A stretch of 64,000 bases of DNA. Source: an uncultured Lachnospiraceae bacterium. Its GTDB lineage: Bacteria; Bacillota; Clostridia; Lachnospirales; Lachnospiraceae. The stretch lies in contig CAJUFL010000001.1 in NCBI GenBank assembly GCA_910585605.1, positions 112,248 to 176,247 of the forward strand, in the 5' to 3' direction. Position 1 is the first letter of the stretch, and the number at the start of each line of letters is the position of its first letter. Positions 33,552 to 41,251 of this stretch are shown one piece after another. Position numbers and translations under genes: made by a program. The notes below the pieces were generated by a model, which was given only the letters and a program-made list of their open reading frames with translations, had not been told where the DNA came from and searched no databases.

Positions 33552-35537
33552 CTACACATTCAAATAAATCATCAACACAGAAATATCTGCGGGTGATACA
33601 CCTGATATTCTGGAAGCCTGCCCGATATTTTCCGGCCGGATTTCATTTAACTTCTGTCTTGCTTCTTTTCTTAAATTATGCACATTATTATAATCAATAT
33701 CCAAAGGAATTCTCTTTTTCTCCAGTTTCTTAAAATGCTCCACCTGAGAACGCTGACGCCTGATATATCCGTCATATTTTAACTCAATATTAATCTGTTC
33801 TGCCACATCCTTTGTAAATGATTCTCTATAAAGAGGCATTTCCATTAAAGTTTCCCTCTCTGCATCCAAAGGTGCAACCAGTTCATAGCTAAGCTCCGGA
33901 CGCTTGATTAAATCTGCCAGAGATGCTGCTGTTTTCAATATGGTGCTTCCATTTTCCTCTAAAAAAGTCTGTACTCCCTTATTTGCACCCACCATCGTTT
34001 CTGATAATCTTGCAACTTCTTTTTCAATCAGTTCCCTCTTCTTACAAAAATGTTGATACCTTTCTTCCTCTATCAGACCAATCTCATATCCAATCTCTGT
34101 AAGTCTTAAATCCGCATTATCCTGTCTAAGCAGCAGACGGTATTCTGCACGGGAAGTCATCATGCGGTAAGGCTCCTTTGTTTCCTTTGTCACCAGATCA
34201 TCAATCAATACACCGATATATCCTTCCGAACGATCCAAAACTACAGGTTCCTTTCCCTGTAATTTTCTTGCTGCATTAATTCCTGCCATTAACCCTTGTG
34301 CTGCCGCTTCCTCATATCCGGAGCTTCCGTTCATCTGCCCGGCACTAAATAATCCCTCTACTTCTTTAAATTCCAAAGATGGCTTTAACAGCAGGGCACT
34401 GATACAATCATATTCTATCGCATATGCATTCCTTACAATTCTCGCATTTTCTAATCCTGGTACACTGCGGTACATGGCATACTGTACATCCTCCGGCAAA
34501 GAAGAACTCATTCCTCCAATGTACATTTCATTAGTGAATTCTCCCTCCGGTTCCACAAACACCTGATGTCTGTCCTTATCTGCAAATTTCATCACCTTAT
34601 CTTCTATGGAAGGACAATATCTTGGTCCGGTTCCCTCAATAGCACCGGAAAATAACGGAGAACGGTCAATATTATCTCTTATGATCATATGAGTCTTCTC
34701 ATTGGTATAAGTAAGAAAACAACTGATCTGTTCTCTTTTAATACCTTCTTCCGTATTTGTAAAAGAAAATGGAACTATCGTTTCATCTCCTTTTTGCTCC
34801 TCCATCTTTGAAAAATCAATACTTCTTTTATCAATTCTGGCAGGTGTTCCCGTCTTAAACCGACGAAGTGGAATTCCTGCATTTAACATAGAATCTGATA
34901 AATACGTAGCAGCAGATAATCCATTAGGACCAGTATGATTCACCACATCTCCATAGATGCATCTGGCATTTAAATACACACCTGTACAAAGAATTACTGT
35001 TTTTGCATAATAAGAAGCACCTGATTTGGTACGGACTCCGCAAATCTTCTGTTTTACATTATTCCCAGATTTTTTTAGACCATCTGTATTCTCTTCTACA
35101 ATATTATTTTCTACTACTTCATTATCTGCATTTGATATATTTTCTATAATCAGCTCAGAAACCTCTGCCTGCCGTAACGTCAAATGTTCTGTATTCTCCA
35201 TCGTCATCCGCATATTACGGGTATACTCTGCCTTATCTGCCTGGGCACGAAGAGAATGCACGGCAGGTCCCTTAGAACGGTTTAACATTTTAGACTGAAT
35301 ATAAGTCTTATCTATATTTTTTCCCATCTCACCGCCAAGGGCATCCACTTCCCTTACCAAATGACCTTTTGATGATCCTCCGATATTCGGATTACAGGGC
35401 ATCATTGCCACACTATCCATACTGACTGTAAAAATAATTGTTTCCTGTCCCATTCTTGCCAATGCCAATGCAGCTTCACAACCGGCATGACCGGCACCTA
35501 CCACAACTGCATCATATGTTTCTTCTATTGTATTCAT
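33552..35537 (-). CDS. mnmG: tRNA uridine 5-carboxymethylaminomethyl modification enzyme, FAD subunit
   Basis: MnmG (GidA) works with MnmE to modify U34 of several tRNAs using FAD and methylene-tetrahydrofolate. The dinucleotide-binding motif AVVVGAGHAGCEAALALA is at 10-27, NPNIGGSSKGHLVREVDALG at about 49-68, and the C-terminal helical domain ends in ARQKLNEIRPENIGQASRIS. It has 661 residues against about 630 for typical members; the excess is an Asn/Glu-rich stretch near 134-166 (NISNADNEVVENNIVEENTD). It has a promoter of the same form as mnmE, at 35649-35677. The nearest downstream genes are AlbA_2 and GNAT, not rsmG. Confidence 0.95.
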   Translation of the reverse strand: MNTIEETYDAVVVGAGHAGCEAALALARMGQETIIFTVSMDSVAMMPCNPNIGGSSKGHLVREVDALGGEMGKNIDKTYIQSKMLNRSKGPAVHSLRAQADKAEYTRNMRMTMENTEHLTLRQAEVSELIIENISNADNEVVENNIVEENTDGLKKSGNNVKQKICGVRTKSGASYYAKTVILCTGVYLNARCIYGDVVNHTGPNGLSAATYLSDSMLNAGIPLRRFKTGTPARIDKRSIDFSKMEEQKGDETIVPFSFTNTEEGIKREQISCFLTYTNEKTHMIIRDNIDRSPLFSGAIEGTGPRYCPSIEDKVMKFADKDRHQVFVEPEGEFTNEMYIGGMSSSLPEDVQYAMYRSVPGLENARIVRNAYAIEYDCISALLLKPSLEFKEVEGLFSAGQMNGSSGYEEAAAQGLMAGINAARKLQGKEPVVLDRSEGYIGVLIDDLVTKETKEPYRMMTSRAEYRLLLRQDNADLRLTEIGYEIGLIEEERYQHFCKKRELIEKEVARLSETMVGANKGVQTFLEENGSTILKTAASLADLIKRPELSYELVAPLDAERETLMEMPLYRESFTKDVAEQINIELKYDGYIRRQRSQVEHFKKLEKKRIPLDIDYNNVHNLRKEARQKLNEIRPENIGQASRISGVSPADISVLMIYLNV

Positions 35538-35648
35538 AATTTCTGCCTCCAGATTGATAACCAGCTTTTCTCTGCAACAATGATTACCTGATTTGCTCTA
35601 TCTATATTCTTTACTGAATATCCTGTATTTGTCCATTAAATCTTACTT

Positions 35649-35677
35649 ATTATACTCTAATTTCCTATTAGTGTATA
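35649..35677 (-). promoter_or_regulatory. Promoter for mnmG
   Basis: Read on the minus strand: TATACA (35677-35672), 17-nt spacer ending in TAGAG, then a perfect TATAAT (35654-35649). The mnmE promoter has the same -35, spacing and TAGAGTATAATAA end. Leader about 105 nt. Confidence 0.65.
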
Positions 35678-35729
35678 GAAAATTGTGATATTATTCATAT
35701 GTAAGGTAACCTCTTGGAAATAGAAAGAT

Positions 35730-36302
35730 TCACAATTGCACATCAATCAAAAAAATTAAAGATAAAGTCTGAATCCAATATGTACTCTGGATTTTTGCAT
35801 CAAATGTCCAATATGGAATATATATTCCACGTACATCAGATATTTGAAATTTATTTTTAAAGGAAGAGGAGCACAGCTTCTTCTTATTCAGCCATTTTTT
35901 AATATAATTTTTTAAATCTTCCTGTCCTATTTTAAAAGGAATAACACCATCTGGTTCTAATGCATCTTCATTTTTTTGAATCAACTGGCTAGAACCACAA
36001 AATTCACAAATCAATATTATTTTTGATGAATTGATAAAAGACTGTGCACCACAGGATTTACACACAATTACCCTTTTTTCAAAATCCTGATTATTGCGAT
36101 TCATCTGTTTATGCAAAATATCTTCTTCTATTACTTCTGTATCATAATAAGCTATTTTTACCGAATATTAGAAATATAGACAAATCAGACTGGAAGAAGG
36201 AGTATCCAGCTTCATAATTCCTGAACAATTAGGACATTTTGTATCCTTTATTTTATCAATTTCTGTATTTTCTTTCTTTTTATCTGATTCGTAAATCCTC
36301 AT
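35730..36302 (-). pseudogene. Decayed zinc-ribbon protein gene (internal stop, truncated)
   Basis: From an ATG at 36302 the frame reads MRIYESDKKKEN... and the ribbon CPNCSGIMKLDTPSSSLIC, then hits a TAA at 36168-36170 exactly where the second Cys pair of a zinc ribbon should be (LICLYF-stop-YSVKIAYYD). The same frame continues through a second CKSCGAQ...CEFCGSS ribbon, PDGVIPFKIGQEDLKNYIKK and DVRGIYIPYWTFDAKIQSTY, then ends after a short unrelated-looking tail. Lachnospiraceae carry intact proteins of this type (TFIIB-type zinc ribbon, about 350-400 residues), so both an internal stop and loss of the C-terminal half are inferred. A 128-codon intact part (35730-36116) could still be translated. 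Confidence 0.75.
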
Positions 36303-36371
36303 ATATTTTTTAATCCTCTCCTTTATTACCACGTTTCTCAAATCTATTTTTTCATTGTTTTTATCAATATA

Positions 36372-36485
36372 TTACACATGGAATAACCTATCCTTTTGCA
36401 ATATTTTATTTACAATGGAGAGAAAATTATCTAAATCCCTTCGTATATTAGCACGGCTTTCTTCTAACCGTTTTTTACCATACAT
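36372..36485 (-). CDS. Possible 37-residue ORF or gene remnant
   Basis: ATG at 36485, stop at 36372, encoding MYGKKRLEESRANIRRDLDN followed by FLSIVNKILQKDRLFHV. It is helical and charged. It has no clear ribosome site and lies between mnmE and the decayed zinc-ribbon gene, so it may be the remains of another lost gene. Family not recognised. Confidence 0.25.
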   Translation of the reverse strand: MYGKKRLEESRANIRRDLDNFLSIVNKILQKDRLFHV

Positions 36486-36518
36486 TGTTTTTTTAATTTC
36501 AAAAGCATCCTATACTTT

Positions 36519-37928
36519 CTATTTTCCCATACAAAATTCCCTGAAAATCGTATCTACTAGATCATCCTCTACAGCTTCGCCAATAATATATCCAAGTCTC
36601 TCATAGGCTGCCATCATATCTATGGAATAAAAATCTTCCGGCATATCATCCGCTATACTTTTTCTCACCAATTGGATACTTCTAAGGGATTCTTCAAGAG
36701 CTTCCTTATGCCGCATATTGGTAATATACACTTCATCATTATAAGAGAGGGAACCATGAAAAAACATATCATTTAATAATTTGTAAAAATCTTCAAATCC
36801 TGTCTGTTCTTTTGCACTGATATCAATAATCGGCTTATCTAAACGTGATAAAATTTCCTCCTTTTTTACCACATAATCTAAATCAGATTTATTCCGTAAA
36901 ATAATAACCTGTTTATCCTGAATTTTATCCATAATCTGAAAATCATTTTCATCCAGTGTAACAGAAGCATCAATAATAAATAAGATCAAATCGGCTTCTT
37001 CCATGGCTTCTATAGATTTATCCACACCAATTTTTTCTACTACATCATCTGTATTCCTGATACCCGCAGTATCCACAATATTTAAAGGAATCCCATGAAT
37101 AGAAATAAATTCTTCTAAAGTATCTCTGGTAGTTCCGGCAATATCTGTTACTATAGCACGTTCTTTTCCTATCATTACATTTAATATAGAAGACTTTCCT
37201 GCATTTGGTTTACCGAGAATAACGGTATGGATACCTTCTTTCATTATTTTTCCATCTTCAGCAGTCTGAATTAAATGAGAGATTTCCTTCTCCATTTCCA
37301 TAAGCAATTCATCTAAGGTATCTGAAAATCCATCCAGATCATAATGCTCCGGATCATCTAAAGCAGACTCTATATAAGCAATATTATGAATCAATTTTCC
37401 CCGCAGATTCTCAATTTTTTCTTTCAAACTTCCTTTCAACTGGGATAATGCTGTTTTTACTGCCAGATCACTTTTAGCGGAAACCAAATCCATAACAGAC
37501 TCTGCCTGGGATAAATCAATCCTGCCATTTAAAAAAGCACGTTTTGTAAATTCACCGGGTTCGGCCAGTCTTGCTCCATTTCTCAATAATAAATGAAGAA
37601 TCTGCTTCATAACCTGTGTGCCGCCATGACAATTGATTTCTACCACATCTTCCTTTGTATAAGTAGAAGGTGCTCTCATGACCAAAACAATCACTTCATC
37701 AATTACTTTTTCTATATTATTGTTCTTTTCCAAACCAGTATTTTCTATTATATTGCCATAAGCAGCTGTATAAGAAGAAAGATTCCTAATCTCTTTTCCC
37801 TTTTTATTTGGTATAAAAATAGAATCTGCTATTTCTATAGCCTGCTTCCCACTTACCCGGATGATGCCAATTCCACCCTGATTCATTCCCGTTGCCACTG
37901 CTGCAATGGTATCTGAAATATTAATCAT
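36519..37928 (-). CDS. mnmE: tRNA modification GTPase MnmE
   Basis: Partner of MnmG in U34 modification. The 469 residues comprise an N-terminal folate-binding domain (DTIAAVATGMNQGGIGIIRVS, then CHGGTQVMKQILHLLL), a helical domain and an inserted G domain: G1 GKPNAGKSSILN near 232, G3 DTAGI near 280, G4 NKSD near 350. The C-terminus FREFCMGK has the conserved Cys-x-Gly-Lys. Size is normal. Its promoter at 38041-38069 matches that of mnmG. A 31-codon frame in the leader overlaps the mnmE start codon. Confidence 0.96.
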   Translation of the reverse strand: MINISDTIAAVATGMNQGGIGIIRVSGKQAIEIADSIFIPNKKGKEIRNLSSYTAAYGNIIENTGLEKNNNIEKVIDEVIVLVMRAPSTYTKEDVVEINCHGGTQVMKQILHLLLRNGARLAEPGEFTKRAFLNGRIDLSQAESVMDLVSAKSDLAVKTALSQLKGSLKEKIENLRGKLIHNIAYIESALDDPEHYDLDGFSDTLDELLMEMEKEISHLIQTAEDGKIMKEGIHTVILGKPNAGKSSILNVMIGKERAIVTDIAGTTRDTLEEFISIHGIPLNIVDTAGIRNTDDVVEKIGVDKSIEAMEEADLILFIIDASVTLDENDFQIMDKIQDKQVIILRNKSDLDYVVKKEEILSRLDKPIIDISAKEQTGFEDFYKLLNDMFFHGSLSYNDEVYITNMRHKEALEESLRSIQLVRKSIADDMPEDFYSIDMMAAYERLGYIIGEAVEDDLVDTIFREFCMGK

Positions 37929-38020
37929 TCTATATTCCTCTTTTCATAAATATCAATTGTAATAGAATCTATTTCATTAAACATTTTATCATAATCACCT
38001 ACCAATTTTACTTCTTTCAT
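37925..38020 (-). CDS. Possible 31-residue leader peptide upstream of mnmE
   Basis: ATG at 38020, 31 codons (MKEVKLVGDYDKMFNEIDSI and onward), stop TGA overlapping the mnmE ATG as ATGA. It fills most of the roughly 105-nt leader. The overlap would allow coupled translation, but the ribosome site (AGAAGATA) is weak and mnmE has its own GAGG. Could be chance in AT-rich DNA. Confidence 0.25.
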   Translation of the reverse strand: MKEVKLVGDYDKMFNEIDSITIDIYEKRNIE

Positions 38021-38040
38021 TATCTTCTGAATCAAAATTT

Positions 38041-38069
38041 ATTATACTCTACTTTTTATAAAGTGTATA
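38041..38069 (-). promoter_or_regulatory. Promoter for mnmE
   Basis: Read on the minus strand: TATACA (38069-38064), 17-nt spacer ending in TAGAG, perfect TATAAT (38046-38041). Same architecture as the mnmG promoter. It lies downstream of the jag terminator, so mnmE is transcribed separately from the rpmH operon. Confidence 0.65.
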
Positions 38070-38109
38070 GAAATTATTATCCATAAATAATAAATAAAAA
38101 ATAAATCAT

Positions 38110-38150
38110 AAAAAAAACAGCTGTAATAAAATTATTTAATACAGCTGCTT
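38110..38150 (-). terminator. Terminator of the rpmH-rnpA-yidD-yidC-jag operon
   Basis: On the minus strand, CAGCTGTA and TACAGCTG form a perfect 8-bp stem (38118-38125 with 38140-38147), followed by eight T. It lies 24 bp past the jag stop. Confidence 0.88.
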
Positions 38151-38173
38151 TTCTTTATATCATAGTAACATTC

Positions 38174-38806
38174 CTATTTTTTCAAATATACAACTACCTT
38201 ACGGTAAGGCTCTTCTCCTTCGCTTCTGGTAGCAACATATTTATCATTTTGAAGTGCTGAATGAATAATTCTTCTCTCATAAGGATTCATTGGTTCCAGT
38301 GTAACACTTCTTCTGCTTCTCTTAACCTTAAATGCAATATTTTTTGCCAGATTTTCTAATGTATCTTTTCTTCTTGCCCGATAATTTTCTGTATCTAATT
38401 TTACACGGATATAAGCTTCGCTTTCCTTATTTACAAATAAACTGATCAGATACTGCAATGCATCCAGAGTCTGTCCTCTTTTACCGATCAAAATACCCAT
38501 TTCCGGACCTTCCAAATTGATATTCATATTATTACTCTCTTCATTATAGTCAATAGAAATTTCTGTTTCAATATCCATTGCCTTAAATAATACATCAAGA
38601 TATTCCTTTGTTTTATCTACTATTGTTTTTTCCTGTTCTGTCTTCTTCGCTTTTATGACAGCAGGTTTTGCACCAATACCTAAAAATCCGGAAGAACCTT
38701 TATCAATTACTTCATATTCCAATTCCGAACTAATAATCCCAAGCTCCACTGATGCTGCTGTAACTGCTTCTTCTACTGTTTTTCCCTTAAATTCCATGTA
38801 ACTCAT
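38174..38806 (-). CDS. jag: RNA-binding protein Jag/KhpB
   Basis: A 210-residue cytoplasmic protein with a Jag_N domain (MEFKGKTVEEAVTAASVELG, 4-23), a KH domain with the GxxG-type loop MGILIGKRGQTLDALQYLIS near 110-130, and an R3H domain at the end (NPYERRIIHSALQNDKYVAT). KhpB binds RNA and affects cell elongation and division in Gram-positives. The frame opens at 38839, but AAGGAGG is well placed before the ATG at 38806, 2 nt after the yidC stop, so the two genes are coupled. Confidence 0.94.
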   Translation of the reverse strand: MSYMEFKGKTVEEAVTAASVELGIISSELEYEVIDKGSSGFLGIGAKPAVIKAKKTEQEKTIVDKTKEYLDVLFKAMDIETEISIDYNEESNNMNINLEGPEMGILIGKRGQTLDALQYLISLFVNKESEAYIRVKLDTENYRARRKDTLENLAKNIAFKVKRSRRSVTLEPMNPYERRIIHSALQNDKYVATRSEGEEPYRKVVVYLKK

Positions 38807-38807
38807 T

Positions 38808-40091
38808 TTATTTTTCCTCCTTTTTTCCGTTATTATCATTATAATAATTTAACATTATATTTGCTTTTGCACCTATACTGCCATCTTTATATTGTTTATT
38901 TTGTCTGCTATCAGAAGCTTTTTTTGCTTCTTCGGAAGGAACATAATTTTTTAATGATGCAGCAGAATTTCTTCTCATTGCTTCACGTTTTTGAAGTTCT
39001 TCCTGAGCCTCCGCAGACTGATCCATCATTCTTTCCATAAATGATTTCTTATTTCCTTTTTTCTTACGCTTTTCGGCTGCTTTTTCCATTTGTTTTTGCA
39101 AAATAGCATCCATATCCGTATGATCATAATAGAAATTAATGATCAGCTGTGTCAAAAGTGAAATCAATGCACTGATTGACCAGTAAATACCAATACCTGC
39201 CGGTAAAGAAATACAAACAAAAATTGACATAAGAGGCATTGTAATCTGCATACTCTTCATCATCGTATTTGTAGTCTGATCACCCTGTTGGGCACCGGAA
39301 GTAAATTTCATAGACATATAATTAAACAATGCAGAAGAAATCGGTATCAAAAGTGCCCAGCTTAATTTATAACCAGGAGCCTCCGAAATATTAATTCCAA
39401 GTATAAAAGAATGAATCTGGTCAATTTTATCTACATTTGCAGATAAATCACCAGTAAGTCCAAGAGTATCTAACAACATATTTAAATGAGATACTCCGAA
39501 ATTGGATATTACATCTATTACATTATTAATACTAATGTCAGCCAAATCTTTAAAATTTCTAATTGCATAACTGGCACCACTGATTTTATTCTCATCTATA
39601 AATTCAGTTAAAAACTGCTGTATATCATCTCCCTTACTTATCATGACACCTTCTGCAATGGGAGAATACATATCCTTAATTTTTCCAACATAAGCCGGAA
39701 TATTCTGAATCACACGGTATAAAGCAAGTATGATCGGAAATTGAATTAAAGTAGGAAGACATCCACTTGTCATGGAAGTTCCATATTTATCATAAACAGC
39801 CTGTAATTCCTGCTGCTGCTTTAACATGGATTCCTGATCTTTTCTATCTTTATATTTTTTCTGGATTTTTTGTATCTCAGGCTGAATCACCATATTAATT
39901 TTTGTAGATTTCTGTTGTTTAAATGAAAGCGGAAATAAAATCAATTTTACTATAATAGTAAACAAAATAATACAAATACCCAGATTTGCAATTCCATTAC
40001 TCCCAGCCAATATATTATAAATAAAATCAAGTAATTTACCAAATATCCAGGCGAAGGGTCCTAAAATACCTCCCTGTGCTGTTAAAAACAT
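38808..40091 (-). CDS. yidC: Membrane protein insertase YidC/Oxa1
   Basis: About 427 residues; inserts membrane proteins with or without SecYEG. Transmembrane segments are visible at about 35-57, 107-125, then near 225, 285 and 305. The conserved core includes FPLSFKQQKSTKINMVIQPE, the cytoplasmic coiled-coil arm KIQKKYKDRKDQESMLKQQ, and a C-terminal basic tail (KRKKKGNKKSF). The loop between the second and third helices is about 90 residues, longer than in Bacillus SpoIIIJ. There is no lipobox. A TTG at 40094 has slightly better spacing from AGGAGG than the ATG at 40091. Confidence 0.92.
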   Translation of the reverse strand: MFLTAQGGILGPFAWIFGKLLDFIYNILAGSNGIANLGICIILFTIIVKLILFPLSFKQQKSTKINMVIQPEIQKIQKKYKDRKDQESMLKQQQELQAVYDKYGTSMTSGCLPTLIQFPIILALYRVIQNIPAYVGKIKDMYSPIAEGVMISKGDDIQQFLTEFIDENKISGASYAIRNFKDLADISINNVIDVISNFGVSHLNMLLDTLGLTGDLSANVDKIDQIHSFILGINISEAPGYKLSWALLIPISSALFNYMSMKFTSGAQQGDQTTNTMMKSMQITMPLMSIFVCISLPAGIGIYWSISALISLLTQLIINFYYDHTDMDAILQKQMEKAAEKRKKKGNKKSFMERMMDQSAEAQEELQKREAMRRNSAASLKNYVPSEEAKKASDSRQNKQYKDGSIGAKANIMLNYYNDNNGKKEEK

Positions 40092-40108
40092 CAACGATTA
40101 AGTCCTCC

Positions 40109-40342
40109 TTAAGATTTTTTTTGTGGAACCGGATCATAACCACCCTTTGAAAAAGGATTACAACGTAAAATTCTCCAGACAGCAAGCATACTTCCTTTTA
40201 ATACTCCATGAATCTCTATTGCTTCTATTGCATAAGAGGAACAGGACGGAAAATATTTACAGGTTGCATGTCCTTTTAAAGGTGATAAAAATTTCTTATA
40301 AAATTGTATTAAGTGAATGAGAATATATTTAATAATGTTCAA
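40109..40342 (-). CDS. yidD: YidD membrane protein insertion efficiency factor
   Basis: A 77-residue protein with an amphipathic N-terminus and the family signature CKYFPSCSSYAIEAIEIHG (28-46), followed by RILRCNPFSKGGYDPVP. It assists YidC. It lies between rnpA and yidC in the standard order, 17 nt from the yidC start. Confidence 0.95.
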   Translation of the reverse strand: MNIIKYILIHLIQFYKKFLSPLKGHATCKYFPSCSSYAIEAIEIHGVLKGSMLAVWRILRCNPFSKGGYDPVPQKKS

Positions 40343-40369
40343 AATTACACCTTATATCGTGCATTTTCC

Positions 40370-40708
40370 CTAGAATATATATATATGATGCAGCTTAGCC
40401 AAATGGAGAAATGCACTTTCCATATCCCAATAATTACGACCTTTAGAATTAACCCTTGCTACCACTACAATATCTTTTCCTTTTATGAGATTATGTTGCT
40501 GTAAGCGGTAAACTTCCCTAATCAATCTGGTGATACGATGTCTGACAATACTATTGCCTACTTTCTTACTAACAGATATCCCAAGTCTGTTAATCTCCAA
40601 ATTATTGTCTGTTATATACATAACAAGGTATTTGTTTGCGTAGGATTTACCCTGTTTATATACATTTCCAAATTCTAAACTGTTCTTCAAAGAAATAAAT
40701 TGTTTCAT
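40370..40708 (-). CDS. rnpA: Ribonuclease P protein component
   Basis: A 112-residue basic protein that supports the catalytic RNA of RNase P in tRNA 5' processing. The signature reads GISVSKKVGNSIVRHRITRLIREVYR (near 43-68), with His in place of the common Asn in RNR and Thr-Arg-Leu in place of KRRL. The strand after it, KGKDIVVVARVNSKG, is also typical. It is 45 bp from rpmH and in its operon. Confidence 0.94.
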   Translation of the reverse strand: MKQFISLKNSLEFGNVYKQGKSYANKYLVMYITDNNLEINRLGISVSKKVGNSIVRHRITRLIREVYRLQQHNLIKGKDIVVVARVNSKGRNYWDMESAFLHLAKLHHIYIF

Positions 40709-40752
40709 TTTTTAATGATCCCTGACAAAGAAAAAGGTCACAAACCTGTGAC

Positions 40753-40887
40753 CTATGCTGATAAACGCTTTCTACCTTTAGCACGTCTTGCGGCCAACAC
40801 TTTTCTACCATTTGATGTGCTCATTCTTTTTCTAAAACCATGAACCTTAGATCTTTGTCTTTTCTTAGGCTGAAATGTCATCTTCAT
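40753..40887 (-). CDS. rpmH: 50S ribosomal protein L34
   Basis: A 44-residue basic ribosomal protein: MKMTFQPKKRQRSKVHGFRK, then RMSTSNGRKVLAARRAKGRK and RLSA, collinear with B. subtilis L34. The open frame extends to 40959, but family length and AAGGAGG upstream fix the start at or near 40887. A nearby TTG at 40893 is an alternative. First gene of the rpmH-rnpA-yidD-yidC-jag operon. Confidence 0.96.
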   Translation of the reverse strand: MKMTFQPKKRQRSKVHGFRKRMSTSNGRKVLAARRAKGRKRLSA

Positions 40888-40926
40888 TTTCAAATACACC
40901 TCCTTCTTTTTGAAAACATCTATCCC

Positions 40927-40955
40927 ATTATATTTAAAAACCCCTTGTAAGTCAA
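40927..40955 (-). promoter_or_regulatory. Promoter of the rpmH operon
   Basis: Read on the minus strand: TTGACT (40955-40950), 17-nt spacer, TATAAT (40932-40927). Start of rpmH about 40 nt downstream. Confidence 0.85.
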
Positions 40956-41049
40956 GCAATTCTTTTGTTTTTTCTTCTAATTACTTTCATATACAATATA
41001 TAGTATAGAAGCTTTTATTTTTCACTATTTTTTTTGTGTTTACATAATG

Positions 41050-41159
41050 TTATCCACAAAAAGTGAATAACTTGTGGATAACTAACCTTTTTTCCTGTGG
41101 ATTTTATTAAATTTTCCCCATTTTTTCATATTTCTAATCACAGATTAAAGTTTTCCACA
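41050..41159. other. oriC upstream part: DnaA box cluster before dnaA
   Basis: Two perfect DnaA boxes, TTATCCACA at 41050-41058 (plus) and its complement TGTGGATAA at 41073-41081 (minus), with weaker ones TGTGGATTT at 41096-41104 and TTTTCCACA at 41151-41159. They lie between the rpmH and dnaA promoters, as in the bipartite Bacillus origin (incC), and probably also serve dnaA autoregulation. The whole 40956-41251 spacer is otherwise AT-rich and non-coding. Confidence 0.85.
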
Positions 41160-41181
41160 ATTTATTAATCCCTCTTTTTCC

Positions 41182-41210
41182 TTGAAAAAAAACGAATTTT
41201 ATTGTATTAT
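41182..41210 (+). promoter_or_regulatory. Promoter of dnaA
   Basis: TTGAAA (41182-41187), 17-nt spacer, TATTAT (41205-41210); start codon 42 nt downstream at 41252. A DnaA-like box ends 23 bp upstream of the -35. Confidence 0.75.
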
Positions 41211-41251
41211 TAATGAGTATGCGTATGCTTACAAGGAAGGAATTTTCAATT

